Assembly (NCBI RefSeq): GCF_001417775.1
Contig: NZ_BBZJ01000027.1
Span: 1 to 64,000 of the forward strand
DNA from: Streptomyces sp. TP-A0356
Lineage (GTDB): Bacteria > Actinomycetota > Actinomycetes > Streptomycetales > Streptomycetaceae
Length of the DNA: 64,000 nucleotides
Direction: 5' to 3'
The notes under the pieces were generated by a model. It did not search any database. It was not told the origin of the DNA and saw only the letters and a list, made by a program, of their open reading frames with translations. Below are positions 7,597 through 16,241 of this stretch, piece after piece (positions within the stretch are counted from its first letter, which is position 1; each line of letters starts with the position of its first letter). The translations under genes were made by a program, and so were the position numbers.

Positions 7597-9681
7597 TTAC
7601 GCCCCGGCCCCCAACGCCCTGCCCCGTGCCGAGATGCCCGCAGGTACCGCGCGGGCCCGGGCCGGCGTGCCTGTCCAGCAGGTGCCGCGGCGGGCCAGCA
7701 GACGGCGCAGCCACAGTTCCAGGGAGACCAGGTCCGCGAGGCCGTCCAGGGGGAGCGGGGCGCCGTCCGCCGCGGACCGTACCGCCTTGCGCACCACCCG
7801 GGCCTCCACCAGGCCCGCCTCCGCCAGAAGCGGGGTGGCGAACAGGGCCACCAGGGAATCCGCCGCCAGCCGCACGCCCGTGCGGGCCGCGGCCGTCGAG
7901 GACGCGTGCGAGGGGGCGCCCCAGCCCGGCGGCAGGGGGCCGACGCCCGCGCCCTCCAGAACCGCGCGCAGGATCGCCGCCCGCGCCCCCGGCTGGACCC
8001 GCAGGGCCTCGGGAAGCTCACGGCACGCGCGGACGACCTGGTTGTCCAGGAACGGCGCGTGCAGCCGCTGGGAGCGGATCTCGGCGGCCTGTTCCAGGAC
8101 TCGGAGATCCGCCGCGTGCCTCGCCAGCGCCGCACGCGCGCGGAAGTCGCCCGGGCGCTGCCCCGGACCGACCCCCGGCCGGCTCCCGGCTCCTTGGAGA
8201 CGAACCGATACTTCAGCGAGGGCCTCACCGGTCAGCCAGCGCGCCGCGGGCCCCGGTCTCGCCCAGGTGAGGGCGGCGAGCGACGCTCCCACGGCGCCCC
8301 CGGGCTCCTCGAACCGCCGCTGCATCAGCCGGTCGGCGAGTCCGTCGACGCCGGCCCGGTAGGGCGTGCGGGCCAGTTTGCGCGCCGCGCCGTACACGCG
8401 CGCGGAGACCATCACCGAGCCGTCCGCCTTCGCCAACGCCGCCACCGGGCGCACCAGATGGCGTCGCTTGCGGTCCATCAGCAGGTCGGCGAGACGGGCC
8501 GGGTGCGCGTCCAGGACCTGGCGCGCGCCGTAGCCCGTGAAGTGGTCCGCGCTCCCCGACGCCAGCCGGGCGCGGTGTCTGGCCGCCGACACCAGGGACG
8601 CGCCCGGCTCGTCCGTCAGCGGGCCCTCCAGATCGGCGTAGGGGAGTACTTCTTCTCCGCCGGTCACCACCACGTGGTGCAGACGGGGATTGGCCGCCAG
8701 CGTGCCGGCCCGCTCCATCTCGGACTCGCGGCCCCTGACGGCGAGGTCGTTGAAGGTGACGGCCAGCAGGCGTTCACCGGCTCCGGTGCCGTGTCCGAGG
8801 ATCGTCCCGGGCATCCCGGGCAGTCCGGCCGCGAGCAGTGCCAGCGTGCCCGAGGCCGGCCCTCCGGAGAGGTCCGCTCCGATTCCGGGGACGGGCATCC
8901 CGCGCGCGGCGCGGCGTTCCGCCGGGCCCATTCCGGGGACGGGCCCGGGGTCGATGTCGGCGCCCGGGACGTGCCGGGGTGCCGCCAGACGCACGCGTAC
9001 GGCGTCGACGAGGGCGTCGCGCACCGCGTCCACCGCGGCGGCCGGGTCCGCCGGGGGCGCCGCGACCGCGAGGGAGGCGACCGGTTCGTACCCGGCGATC
9101 TCGCGCGCTCCCGCGCGCAGGACGAGTGCGTGTCCCGGCGGGATGCGCCGTACGCCCTCGTAGGGCGTCGAGTCGTGCACCGCGGCCGGTACGTCGGGTG
9201 CGGCGAGAAGGGCCGCCAGATGCCCGAAGTCCAGGTTCGCCTCGATGAGATCGGCGAGGGGGAGCGCGGCGGTCGCGTATGCCGTGCCGCCCGCCCAGGG
9301 GGTGTAGAACACCGGCCGTGCGCCCGCGAGATCGCCGCACACCGTGATCCTGCGCCCCACCTGGACGACGGCGGTGTAGCTGCCCGACCAGGCGGTCAGA
9401 TGGCGAAGTGCCCCTCCGCGGGCGGCGAACAGACCGACGCGCAGCTGTTCGTCGGAGGCCCCGCACGTGCCCAGGACCGCGATCCGGGTCTGCGCGTCGG
9501 CCTTCAGGACGCGCACCTCGTCGGGGCGCCAGTCGCCGACGGCCCACAGCGGATCGGGGTCGCCCCACAGCAGCTGGGACCCCACGGGGTGCACGGTCTC
9601 GCCGTCGTGTCCGGTGGCTCCGGCCGATCCTGGCTGGGCGGCTCCAGCGGCGGTGCTGCTCCATCCCACCAACCACCGCAT
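7597..9681 (-). CDS. Asparagine-synthetase-like protein (degenerate)
   Basis: A 694-residue protein with the two-part plan of class II asparagine synthetases and lasso-peptide cyclases. An Ntn-like N-terminal half (about 1-180) precedes a PP-loop ATPase half (about 240-600). The N-terminus is Met-Arg-Trp, so the catalytic Cys2 of glutamine amidotransferases is absent. The ATP-binding loop reads DLSGGPASGT, where SGGxDS is expected, so the usual Asp is missing. RIPPGHALVL before the PP-loop domain is typical of the family. The ATG at 9681 has a clean GGAGG five bases upstream; the frame is open to 9906, but this part is not needed. It stands alone next to no RiPP precursor that I can see. The function is probably a divergent amide ligase or a non-catalytic relative. 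Confidence 0.75.
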   Translation of the reverse strand: MRWLVGWSSTAAGAAQPGSAGATGHDGETVHPVGSQLLWGDPDPLWAVGDWRPDEVRVLKADAQTRIAVLGTCGASDEQLRVGLFAARGGALRHLTAWSGSYTAVVQVGRRITVCGDLAGARPVFYTPWAGGTAYATAALPLADLIEANLDFGHLAALLAAPDVPAAVHDSTPYEGVRRIPPGHALVLRAGAREIAGYEPVASLAVAAPPADPAAAVDAVRDALVDAVRVRLAAPRHVPGADIDPGPVPGMGPAERRAARGMPVPGIGADLSGGPASGTLALLAAGLPGMPGTILGHGTGAGERLLAVTFNDLAVRGRESEMERAGTLAANPRLHHVVVTGGEEVLPYADLEGPLTDEPGASLVSAARHRARLASGSADHFTGYGARQVLDAHPARLADLLMDRKRRHLVRPVAALAKADGSVMVSARVYGAARKLARTPYRAGVDGLADRLMQRRFEEPGGAVGASLAALTWARPGPAARWLTGEALAEVSVRLQGAGSRPGVGPGQRPGDFRARAALARHAADLRVLEQAAEIRSQRLHAPFLDNQVVRACRELPEALRVQPGARAAILRAVLEGAGVGPLPPGWGAPSHASSTAAARTGVRLAADSLVALFATPLLAEAGLVEARVVRKAVRSAADGAPLPLDGLADLVSLELWLRRLLARRGTCWTGTPARARAVPAGISARGRALGAGA

Positions 9682-10422
9682 CGACGCCTCCACAGGCTGT
9701 GGACAACCAGTGCACCGTACGAACGGCTCCATGCTGCCACGAAGAACGCGCACCGGAGGGCGTGTGCCACGCGTTGCGCGCCCCGGAAAGCGCCCTTGCG
9801 GATCGCCAGTGCGCCGAACGAACGCGCCGACACCGGTGGGGGTGCCCATGAGGCGAACGACCACCGGAGAGCCACTGCTGAGCCGGTGAACCGCCGCTTC
9901 GGGCACGGCGGTCGGGGCGATGCAGCGACGCGAATGCGCCCCCGATACGCTCCCTCAGAACGCCCTTCGCGCCCTCAAGAGTCGTGGTGGGAGCCTTGAT
10001 CGCCTCCGGAATCCGCCGTCGATTTTCGGCCAAATCGCCATCGCACGGCCAAGGTTGCACACGCTCCGTACAGGCCCTGCGCAACGCACAGTCCGGGAGG
10101 CGGAGTTCGCCTCCCGGACCGGTCCGCCGCCCGCGGGGATGAAGGCGGCGGTGTCCCCCAGCCCACTGGATCCAGTACAGCGGGCCGACCCACGCACAAC
10201 CCATGGAACCGCTCCCCCGATGGCCGGAGAAGAGCGCACGGACGGGCGCACGGCCACACACCGGTAGCACGCTGCAACACTCCGTGCCGCGGCAACGGAC
10301 CACAATCCCGCCATCCGGATTTACGCCCCTTAACGCATGGGATGCGGCGAACTACGCTGTGTTTACGAATGCCGCGCGGTTATGCCACAGCCGCGGCAGC
10401 CGTCTGTGTCGAGGGGTGGCGC
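9682..10422. other. Divergent intergenic region, no gene supported
   Basis: About 740 bp separate the minus-strand asparagine-synthetase-like gene from the plus-strand XRE/TPR regulator. A 115-codon frame at 9920-10267 has no ribosome-binding site or recognisable content. The last 100 bases (around 10320-10390) are clearly less GC-rich, with TTTACG/TTAACG runs. They probably hold the regulator's promoter, though I cannot place -35/-10 boxes with confidence. Confidence 0.45.
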
Positions 10423-11853
10423 ATGTCCAGGGAGCAACGCGGGCCGAACGAAAAGCTCGGCGCCGTTCTCGCCCTCGCGGGAATCAGCAACGCAGGACTC
10501 GCCCGACGCGTCAACGATCTTGGCGCCCAGCGCGGGTTGACACTTCGCTACGACAAGACCTCGGTGGCGCGCTGGGTGTCGAAGGGCATGGTGCCGCAGG
10601 GCGCCGCGCCCCACCTCATCGCGGCGGCCATCGGCCAGAAGCTCGGCCGCCCCGTACCGCTCCACGAGATCGGTCTGGCGGACGCGGATCCCGCACCGGA
10701 AGTGGGCCTCGCCTTCCCCCGGGACGTAGGCCAGGCGGTGAGGTCGGCGACGGAGCTGTACCGCCTCGACCTCGCCGGGCGCCGGGCCGGCAGCGGCGGC
10801 ATCTGGCAGTCGCTGGCCGGATCTTTCGCGGTGAGCGCCTACGCGACGCCCGCTTCCCGCTGGCTGATAACCCCGGCCGACAGCTCGGTGGCCCGCGATC
10901 CCGGCCCCGGTGACGGGTCCGGAGCACCGCTGAAGGTCGGCCACAGCGATGTCCAGAAGCTCCGCGAGGCCGCGGAGGACGCCAGGCGCTGGGACTCCAA
11001 GTACGGGGGCGGCGACTGGCGTTCGTCGATGGTGCCCGAGTGCTTACGAGTGGAGGCGGCACCGCTGCTGCTCGGCTCGTACTCGGACGAAGTGGGCCGG
11101 GCGCTGTTCGGGGCGAGCGCCGAGCTGACGCGCCTGGCCGGCTGGATGGCCTTCGACACGGGCCAGCAGGAGGCAGCCCAGCGTTACTACATCCAGGCGC
11201 TGCGCCTGGCTCGGGCGGCCGCCGACGTGCCCCTGGGGGGCTACGTCCTGGCCTCCATGTCGCTCCAGGCGACCTACCGCGGCTTCGGCGACGAGGGCGT
11301 CGACCTGGCGCAGGCCGCCCTGGAGCGCAACCGCGGTCTGGCCACGGCCCGCACCATGAGCTTCTTCCGTCTCGTCGAGGCACGCGCGCACGCACGCGCG
11401 GGTGACGCCCAGGCGGCCGGCGCGGCCCTGAAGGCCGCCGAGGGCTGGCTGGAGCGGGCCCGCGACGGCGACAACGACCCGTCCTGGCTCGGCTTCTATT
11501 CCTACGACCGCTTCGCGGCCGACGCCGCCGAGTGCTACCGCGACCTCAAGGCGCCCCGCCAGGTCCGCCGCTTCACCGAGCAGGCCCTGTCCCGGCCCAC
11601 GGAGGAGTTCGTGCGCTCCCATGGGCTGCGCCTGGTCGTGTCGGCGGTCGCCGAACTGGAGTCGGGCAACCTGGACGCGGCCTGCGAGCAGGGCGTACGG
11701 GCGGTCGAGGTGGCCGGGCGCATATCGTCGGCACGCACCACCGAGTACGTGCGGGATCTGCTGCACCGGCTGGAGCCGTACGGGGACGAACCGCGCGTGG
11801 CGGAGCTGCGGGAGCGCGCACGGCCGCTGCTGATGGCACCGGCACCGGCCTGA
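10423..11853 (+). CDS. XRE/TPR sporulation-associated regulator
   Basis: A 476-residue protein. The N-terminus (about 1-75) is a helix-turn-helix-like segment (NEKLGAVLALAGISNAGLARRV, then TSVARWVSKGMVP) seen in NsdA-like Streptomyces regulators. From about residue 210 to the end it is built of TPR-like helices (AAQRYYIQALRLARAA, AQAALERNRG, ARTMSFFRLVEARAHARAG, FTEQALSRP). From memory this is a near-universally conserved Streptomyces protein annotated as sporulation-associated; I could not check this. The ATG at 10423 follows GAGGGGTGG at good spacing. Likely a cytoplasmic DNA-binding regulator of development or antibiotic onset. The family call is firm, the exact role inferred. Confidence 0.8.
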   Translation: MSREQRGPNEKLGAVLALAGISNAGLARRVNDLGAQRGLTLRYDKTSVARWVSKGMVPQGAAPHLIAAAIGQKLGRPVPLHEIGLADADPAPEVGLAFPRDVGQAVRSATELYRLDLAGRRAGSGGIWQSLAGSFAVSAYATPASRWLITPADSSVARDPGPGDGSGAPLKVGHSDVQKLREAAEDARRWDSKYGGGDWRSSMVPECLRVEAAPLLLGSYSDEVGRALFGASAELTRLAGWMAFDTGQQEAAQRYYIQALRLARAAADVPLGGYVLASMSLQATYRGFGDEGVDLAQAALERNRGLATARTMSFFRLVEARAHARAGDAQAAGAALKAAEGWLERARDGDNDPSWLGFYSYDRFAADAAECYRDLKAPRQVRRFTEQALSRPTEEFVRSHGLRLVVSAVAELESGNLDAACEQGVRAVEVAGRISSARTTEYVRDLLHRLEPYGDEPRVAELRERARPLLMAPAPA

Positions 11854-11999
11854 GAGCCCACGGGCCGTAGCCGTAGTACGGCCCCGGCCCGTCCGCGGTT
11901 GTCCGGCGCACCCCGTGACCTGTTCGGCTTCCGGCGCCTCCCGGGTTTGAGGGCATTGTCAGTGGCACAGTGCACTATCGAAACCGGGAGGTGGTGCAG

Positions 12000-13205
12000 G
12001 TGCGGATCGCTTACGACTGCGACGTGCTGGTGACAGGCGGCGGAATCGTCGGCCTGTCGACGGCGTATGCGATCACGCGTGCCGCGCCCGGGACACGGGT
12101 GACGGTCCTGGAGAAGGAGCCCGGCCCGGCCCGCCACCAGACGGGGCGCAACAGCGGCGTCATCCACAGCGGGATCTACTACCGCCCCGGCTCCCTGAAG
12201 GCGCGTTACGCGGTGCGGGGCGCCGCCGAGATGATCAAGTTCTGCGCGGAGTACGGCATCCCGCACGCCATCACCGGCAAGCTGATCGTCGCCACGGACC
12301 GTGCGGAGCTGCCACGCCTGCACGCGCTCGTGCAGCGCGGCCGGGAGAACGGCATTCCGGTACGGGAGCTGGGCCCGGCCCAGATCGCGGAGTACGAGCC
12401 GGAGGTGCGGGGACTGGCGGCCATCCACGTCGGCACGACCGGGATCTGCGACTTCGTGGCGGTCGCTCGACAGCTGGGCGAGGCCTCGGGGGCGGATATC
12501 CGGTACGGGGCGGAGGTCGTGCGGATCGACCGTCGCCCGTCCCTGGGAGTCGCCGTGCGGACGGGCGACGGCACGGTGCTTCGCGCGCGTGTGCTGGTCA
12601 ACTGCGCCGGGCTGCACTGCGACGAGGTGGCCCGGCTGACCGGGGACGACCCGGGGATGCGGATCGTGCCGTTCCGGGGCGAGTACTACGAGCTGGCGCG
12701 GCCCGAGCTGGTGCAGGGACTGGTGTATCCGGTGCCGGACCCCGCGTTCCCGTTCCTCGGGGTGCATCTGACCCGGGGAATCGACGCAGAGGTGCACATC
12801 GGGCCGAACGCGGTGCCGGCGCTGGCGCGCGAGGGGTACGGCTGGCAGGTCGTACGCCCGCGGGAGCTGGCCACGACGGTGGCGTGGCCGGGCTCCTGGC
12901 GGATAGCGCGGCGGCACTGGCGATACGGGGCGGGGGAGCTGCGGCGGTCGCTGTCGAAGCGGGCGTTCACCCAGGCGGTGCGGAGGCTGTTGCCGGGGGT
13001 CGAGGAGGACGACCTCGTGCCGGCCCCGGCCGGGGTGCGGGCCCAGGCCGTGCTGCGCGACGGGACACTGGTGGACGACTTCCTGATCCGGGAGGGCCCC
13101 CGGACGGTCCACGTACTGAACGCGCCCTCACCCGCCGCGACCGCGTCACTGCCGATCGGGAGGGAGGTGGCGCGGAGGGCGTTGGCGATGCTGGGCCAGG
13201 CGTGA
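12000..13205 (+). CDS. lhgO: L-2-hydroxyglutarate oxidase (FAD-dependent)
   Basis: A flavoprotein of about 401 residues of the D-amino-acid-oxidase-like fold. The N-terminal VLVTGGGIVGLSTAYAI is the FAD-binding Rossmann motif. RHQTGRNSGVIHSGIYYRPGSLKA is the strongly conserved LhgO/L2HGDH signature, followed by a substrate lobe and a C-terminal FAD contact (RAQAVLRDGTLVDDF...). The enzyme oxidises L-2-hydroxyglutarate to 2-oxoglutarate and feeds electrons to quinone or oxygen. The GTG at 12000 is preceded by GGGAGGTG; in-frame starts at 11970 and 11991 are weaker. It stands alone and is followed by a repeat-rich spacer. Confidence 0.9.
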   Translation: MRIAYDCDVLVTGGGIVGLSTAYAITRAAPGTRVTVLEKEPGPARHQTGRNSGVIHSGIYYRPGSLKARYAVRGAAEMIKFCAEYGIPHAITGKLIVATDRAELPRLHALVQRGRENGIPVRELGPAQIAEYEPEVRGLAAIHVGTTGICDFVAVARQLGEASGADIRYGAEVVRIDRRPSLGVAVRTGDGTVLRARVLVNCAGLHCDEVARLTGDDPGMRIVPFRGEYYELARPELVQGLVYPVPDPAFPFLGVHLTRGIDAEVHIGPNAVPALAREGYGWQVVRPRELATTVAWPGSWRIARRHWRYGAGELRRSLSKRAFTQAVRRLLPGVEEDDLVPAPAGVRAQAVLRDGTLVDDFLIREGPRTVHVLNAPSPAATASLPIGREVARRALAMLGQA

Positions 13206-13755
13206 TGGGCGGTGCTGGTCCGGGGGCGAGCTGCGGCCTTGGGCGCGACGGCTCCGGGGGCGGCAGGGGTGGAGCAGCCCTGTGGCGTGGGGGGCGGTCG
13301 ACGGCAGGGGTCCCGCTCTGTGGCGTGGGGCGGGCGGTCGACGGCAGGGGTCCCAGTCTGTGGCATGGGGCGCGGTCGGCGGCAGGAAGCGAGCGGCCCG
13401 GCGGCGGAGGGGACGAGCCACCCCGCGCCAAGAGACGAGCAGCCCCCGGCAAAAGGAGCGGGCAGTCCGGCGACAGGCCGACCGCAGTCATCCAGCAGAA
13501 GGGCAAGCGGCCCCGCGACCCAGCGGTCGGGCGGCCCATCGGCACAGGGACGAGCGGCACGGCACAGCCGCCCAGCCGCCCAGCGGCCCAGGGACGAGCG
13601 GGACGGCACAGCCGCCCAGCGGCACAGGCACGAGCCACCCCGCAGCACGAGACGAGCAACCCCACGGCAAGAAGCGACCGGCCCCACGGCAGATGGTCGG
13701 GCGGTCCCCCGGCGGGCCGGTCCGTGGTCATGCAGGCCCTAAAATTGGTCCCACT
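13206..13755. repeat. Repeat-rich spacer before trmB
   Basis: A 550-bp non-coding stretch made of degenerate tandem units. One unit of 38-40 bp, starting TGTGGCGTGGGG and ending in GGCAGGGGTCCC, is present at 13281-13318 and 13319-13358, with a decayed third copy from 13359. A second unit of 32 bp, beginning CAGGGACGAGCGG, occurs at 13545-13576 and 13589-13620 with one mismatch. The heptamer GACGAGC recurs several more times. The open frames across it are low-complexity and differ in all three phases, so I do not call a gene. Confidence 0.75.
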
Positions 13756-13758
13756 GTG
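13740..13758 (+). promoter_or_regulatory. trmB promoter, probably leaderless transcript
   Basis: TAAAAT at 13740-13745 is a strong -10 box, and the GTG start of trmB follows only ten bases later (13756), with no Shine-Dalgarno sequence. Transcription would begin at or next to the start codon. Leaderless mRNAs are common in Streptomyces. No convincing -35 is visible. Confidence 0.6.
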
Positions 13759-14637
13759 TCTGACTCCGTCAACTTCGTCTCCGAAGACTCCGAAGCCGCC
13801 TCCGGCGGTCCGAGCCGCCGTACCCCAGGGGTGGGGACCTCGCACGCGCCCGGGCTCCACCTGCGTCACAGCCGGGGCAAGGGCGAGCCCCGGTTCCCCG
13901 ACGGGCCGAAGGCCGATCCCGCCGGGTCGCACTTCGAGCGGCGGATCCGGAGCTTCCAGCCCCGCCGCAGCCGGGTGACGGCCGGGCAGGCCGATGCCCT
14001 GCAGCGGCTGTGGCCCACCATGGGACTGGACATCGACGGACATCGCATCCCCGATCTCGGGGAGCTGTTCGGGAACAGCAACCCGGTCGTGCTGGAGATC
14101 GGGTTCGGCATGGGCGAGGCCACCGCGAAGATGGCCGCCGACGACCTGGGCACCAACATCCTCGCCGTCGATGTGCACACCCCGGGCCAGGGCAATCTGC
14201 TCAATCTCGCCGACCGGAACGGACTGACCAACGTCCGTGTCGCGAACGGCGACGCGATCATCCTGCTCCGCGAGATGCTCGCACCCGACTCCCTCGACGG
14301 CCTGCGCGTCTACTTCCCCGACCCCTGGCCCAAGAAGCGCCACCACAAGCGGCGGCTCATCCAGCCCGAGTTCCTCACGCTCGCCGCCGCCCGTCTCAAG
14401 CCCGGTGCACTGGTGCACTGCGCGACGGACTGGGAGCCGTACGCCGAGCAGATGCTCGACGTGCTCACCGCGCACCCGGACTTCGAGAACACACAGCCCG
14501 ACGGCGGGTACGCGGCACGTCCCGCCTTCCGGCCGCTGACCCGTTTCGAGGGCCAGGGACTGGACAAGGGCCATGTCGTGAACGACCTGCTGTTCCGGCG
14601 CGTACAGCACCGAGACCAGCCGTCCGCCGGCGGCTGA
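13756..14637 (+). CDS. trmB: tRNA (guanine-N7-)-methyltransferase
   Basis: A SAM-dependent class I methyltransferase of about 293 residues that makes m7G46 in tRNA. The SAM-binding motif VLEIGFGMGE is at about residue 114. RVYFPDPWPKKRHHKRR is the diagnostic TrmB signature containing the tRNA/guanine-binding residues. RPLTRFEGQGL near the C-terminus matches the conserved T-x-[FY]-E motif. The first 65-70 residues are a polar, probably disordered extension with repeated Ser/Gly/Pro, usual in actinobacterial TrmB. The GTG at 13756 is chosen because it begins VSDSVNFVSED right after a strong -10 box. The downstream PrsW-like gene is 65 bp away with its own promoter. Confidence 0.93.
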   Translation: MSDSVNFVSEDSEAASGGPSRRTPGVGTSHAPGLHLRHSRGKGEPRFPDGPKADPAGSHFERRIRSFQPRRSRVTAGQADALQRLWPTMGLDIDGHRIPDLGELFGNSNPVVLEIGFGMGEATAKMAADDLGTNILAVDVHTPGQGNLLNLADRNGLTNVRVANGDAIILLREMLAPDSLDGLRVYFPDPWPKKRHHKRRLIQPEFLTLAAARLKPGALVHCATDWEPYAEQMLDVLTAHPDFENTQPDGGYAARPAFRPLTRFEGQGLDKGHVVNDLLFRRVQHRDQPSAGG

Positions 14638-14689
14638 ACGCCCCCGCGGGCCCCATCGGGCACCGTCGCGGGCGCCGCCCCTCCCTCGT

Positions 14690-14705
14690 TAGGGTCGATA
14701 CCGTG
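14690..14705 (+). promoter_or_regulatory. Probable leaderless promoter of the PrsW-like gene
   Basis: TAGGGT at 14690-14695 lies seven bases before the GTG start at 14703, and there is no Shine-Dalgarno sequence. This has the same geometry as trmB just upstream, suggesting a second leaderless transcript. Confidence 0.5.
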
Positions 14706-16043
14706 GCCACCCCTCCCCCGTATCCGACGCATCCCGACGGCCACGCCGGCGGGGGCGCGCTCGGGCACGCGCACTGGTGGCAGAGGCGGTGGGTCCGCTA
14801 CGGCGGGCTGATCACGCTTCTCGCGCTCTCCGGGCTGGTCATCCTGGCCCTCGTACGACAACAGACCGGCACCGAGGGGTTCCTGGTCGGGCTGGGCCTG
14901 GCGGTCCTGCCCGTGCCACTGCTCGTCGCCGCGTTCCGCTGGCTGGACCGGGTCGAGCCCGGGCCCTGGCAGAACCTGATCTTCGCCTTCGCGTGGGGCG
15001 CGTGCGCGGCCGCGCTCATAGCGATCGTCGCGAACAGTTTCGCGACCCACTGGATAGCGACCGCGATCGCCGATCCGAACAGCGCCGACACGCTCGGCGC
15101 CACCGTCATCGCGCCCATCGTCGAGGAGTCCGCGAAGGCCGCGGCCGTGCTGCTGGTCTTCCTCTTCCGCAGACGGGACTTCACCGGGATCGTCGACGGG
15201 GTGGTGGTGGCCGGGGTCACCGCGACCGGCTTCGCCTTCACCGAGAACATCCTCTACCTGGGCACGGCCTTCGGCACGGACCAGCTGAGCGGGGGGCACG
15301 GGCTGGCGTCCGTGACGGCCGCGACCTTCTTCGTCCGCGTGGTGATGTCGCCCTTCGCGCATCCGCTCTTCACCGTGCTCACCGGGATCGGATTCGGCGT
15401 CGCCGCGCTGTCGGCGGAGCGCCAGCAGGTGCGCCGGGTGCTGATGCCGGTGGTCGGACTGCTGCTCGCCATGGGCATGCACGCCATGTGGAACGGGTCG
15501 TCGTCGTTCGGCGAGTACGGGTTCTTCGCGGTCTACGCCTCGTTCATGGTGCCCGCGTTCGGGCTGCTGACCTGGCTGGTCATCTGGACCCGGCAGCGGG
15601 AGCTGCGGACCGTGCGGGAGGAGTTGCCGGCGTACGCGGTGGCCGGGTGGCTGGGGCCGGTGGAGCCGTATGTGCTGGGCTCCATGCGGGCACGGCGGCT
15701 GGCCCGGGAGTACGCGCGTCACCACTTCGGGAAGGCGGCGGCGCGCTCGGTCGCGGAGTACGAGGCGTACGCGACGTCGCTGGCGTTCCTGCGCCACCGG
15801 GGGCGCCGGGGGCGGGCGGGGGCCGATTTCGTCGTACGGGAGAGCGAGCTGCTGTCCGCGCTGTGGGCGCGACGGGGCGTGGCACGACCGGCGCTGGCCC
15901 ATGCCGCCCGGGTCACGACCCCGGTGGCTCCGCCGGTGTGGCACGGGTACGGGTACATGCCGCTGTACGGCCCACCGCAGTACGGCCCACCGCAGTACAG
16001 CCCGACGGCGCCGTATCCCGGCTACAACCCGTATCGCTCGTAG
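14703..16043 (+). CDS. PrsW-family intramembrane metalloprotease
   Basis: A polytopic membrane protein of about 446 residues. Eight or so hydrophobic segments run between residues 35 and 305. The PrsW/CAAX-type motifs are visible: IVEESAKAAAV (paired glutamates) in one segment, FAFTENILYL in the next, FAHPLF further on, and MGMHAMWNGSS near the end, supplying the metal-binding Glu/His set. In Bacillus, PrsW makes site-1 cuts in anti-sigma factors. The C-terminal 130 residues are cytoplasmic and end in Gly-Pro-Pro-Gln-Tyr repeats. The substrate here is unknown. The start follows a -10 box directly, implying leaderless expression. Confidence 0.87.
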   Translation: MATPPPYPTHPDGHAGGGALGHAHWWQRRWVRYGGLITLLALSGLVILALVRQQTGTEGFLVGLGLAVLPVPLLVAAFRWLDRVEPGPWQNLIFAFAWGACAAALIAIVANSFATHWIATAIADPNSADTLGATVIAPIVEESAKAAAVLLVFLFRRRDFTGIVDGVVVAGVTATGFAFTENILYLGTAFGTDQLSGGHGLASVTAATFFVRVVMSPFAHPLFTVLTGIGFGVAALSAERQQVRRVLMPVVGLLLAMGMHAMWNGSSSFGEYGFFAVYASFMVPAFGLLTWLVIWTRQRELRTVREELPAYAVAGWLGPVEPYVLGSMRARRLAREYARHHFGKAAARSVAEYEAYATSLAFLRHRGRRGRAGADFVVRESELLSALWARRGVARPALAHAARVTTPVAPPVWHGYGYMPLYGPPQYGPPQYSPTAPYPGYNPYRS

Positions 16044-16241
16044 GGGTGCGGCGGGTTCGGCACCGCCGGGCACGGTCCGCCTGGCTGATCGCCCTCCTGC
16101 CCGTGACGGGCCACCGGCGGCGCCGCGAACGCCGTGCCGCTCACAGAAGTGCGGCACCGCCGGTAGCCGCCGTCGTGGCTCAGTGCCGCGGTGACGGGGT
16201 TGCCGGGGCCGTCACGTCGCGGTGAGGCGACCGGGGCGTGG

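Noticed and set aside
6965..7714. Long open frames on both strands after the TetR gene
   Set aside because: Translations are random-looking GC-rich strings and overlap one another; no start signal or motif.
13282..13755. A 158-codon upstream extension of trmB through the repeat region
   Set aside because: The extension is low-complexity, differs from TrmB N-termini, and a strong -10 box sits directly before the internal GTG.
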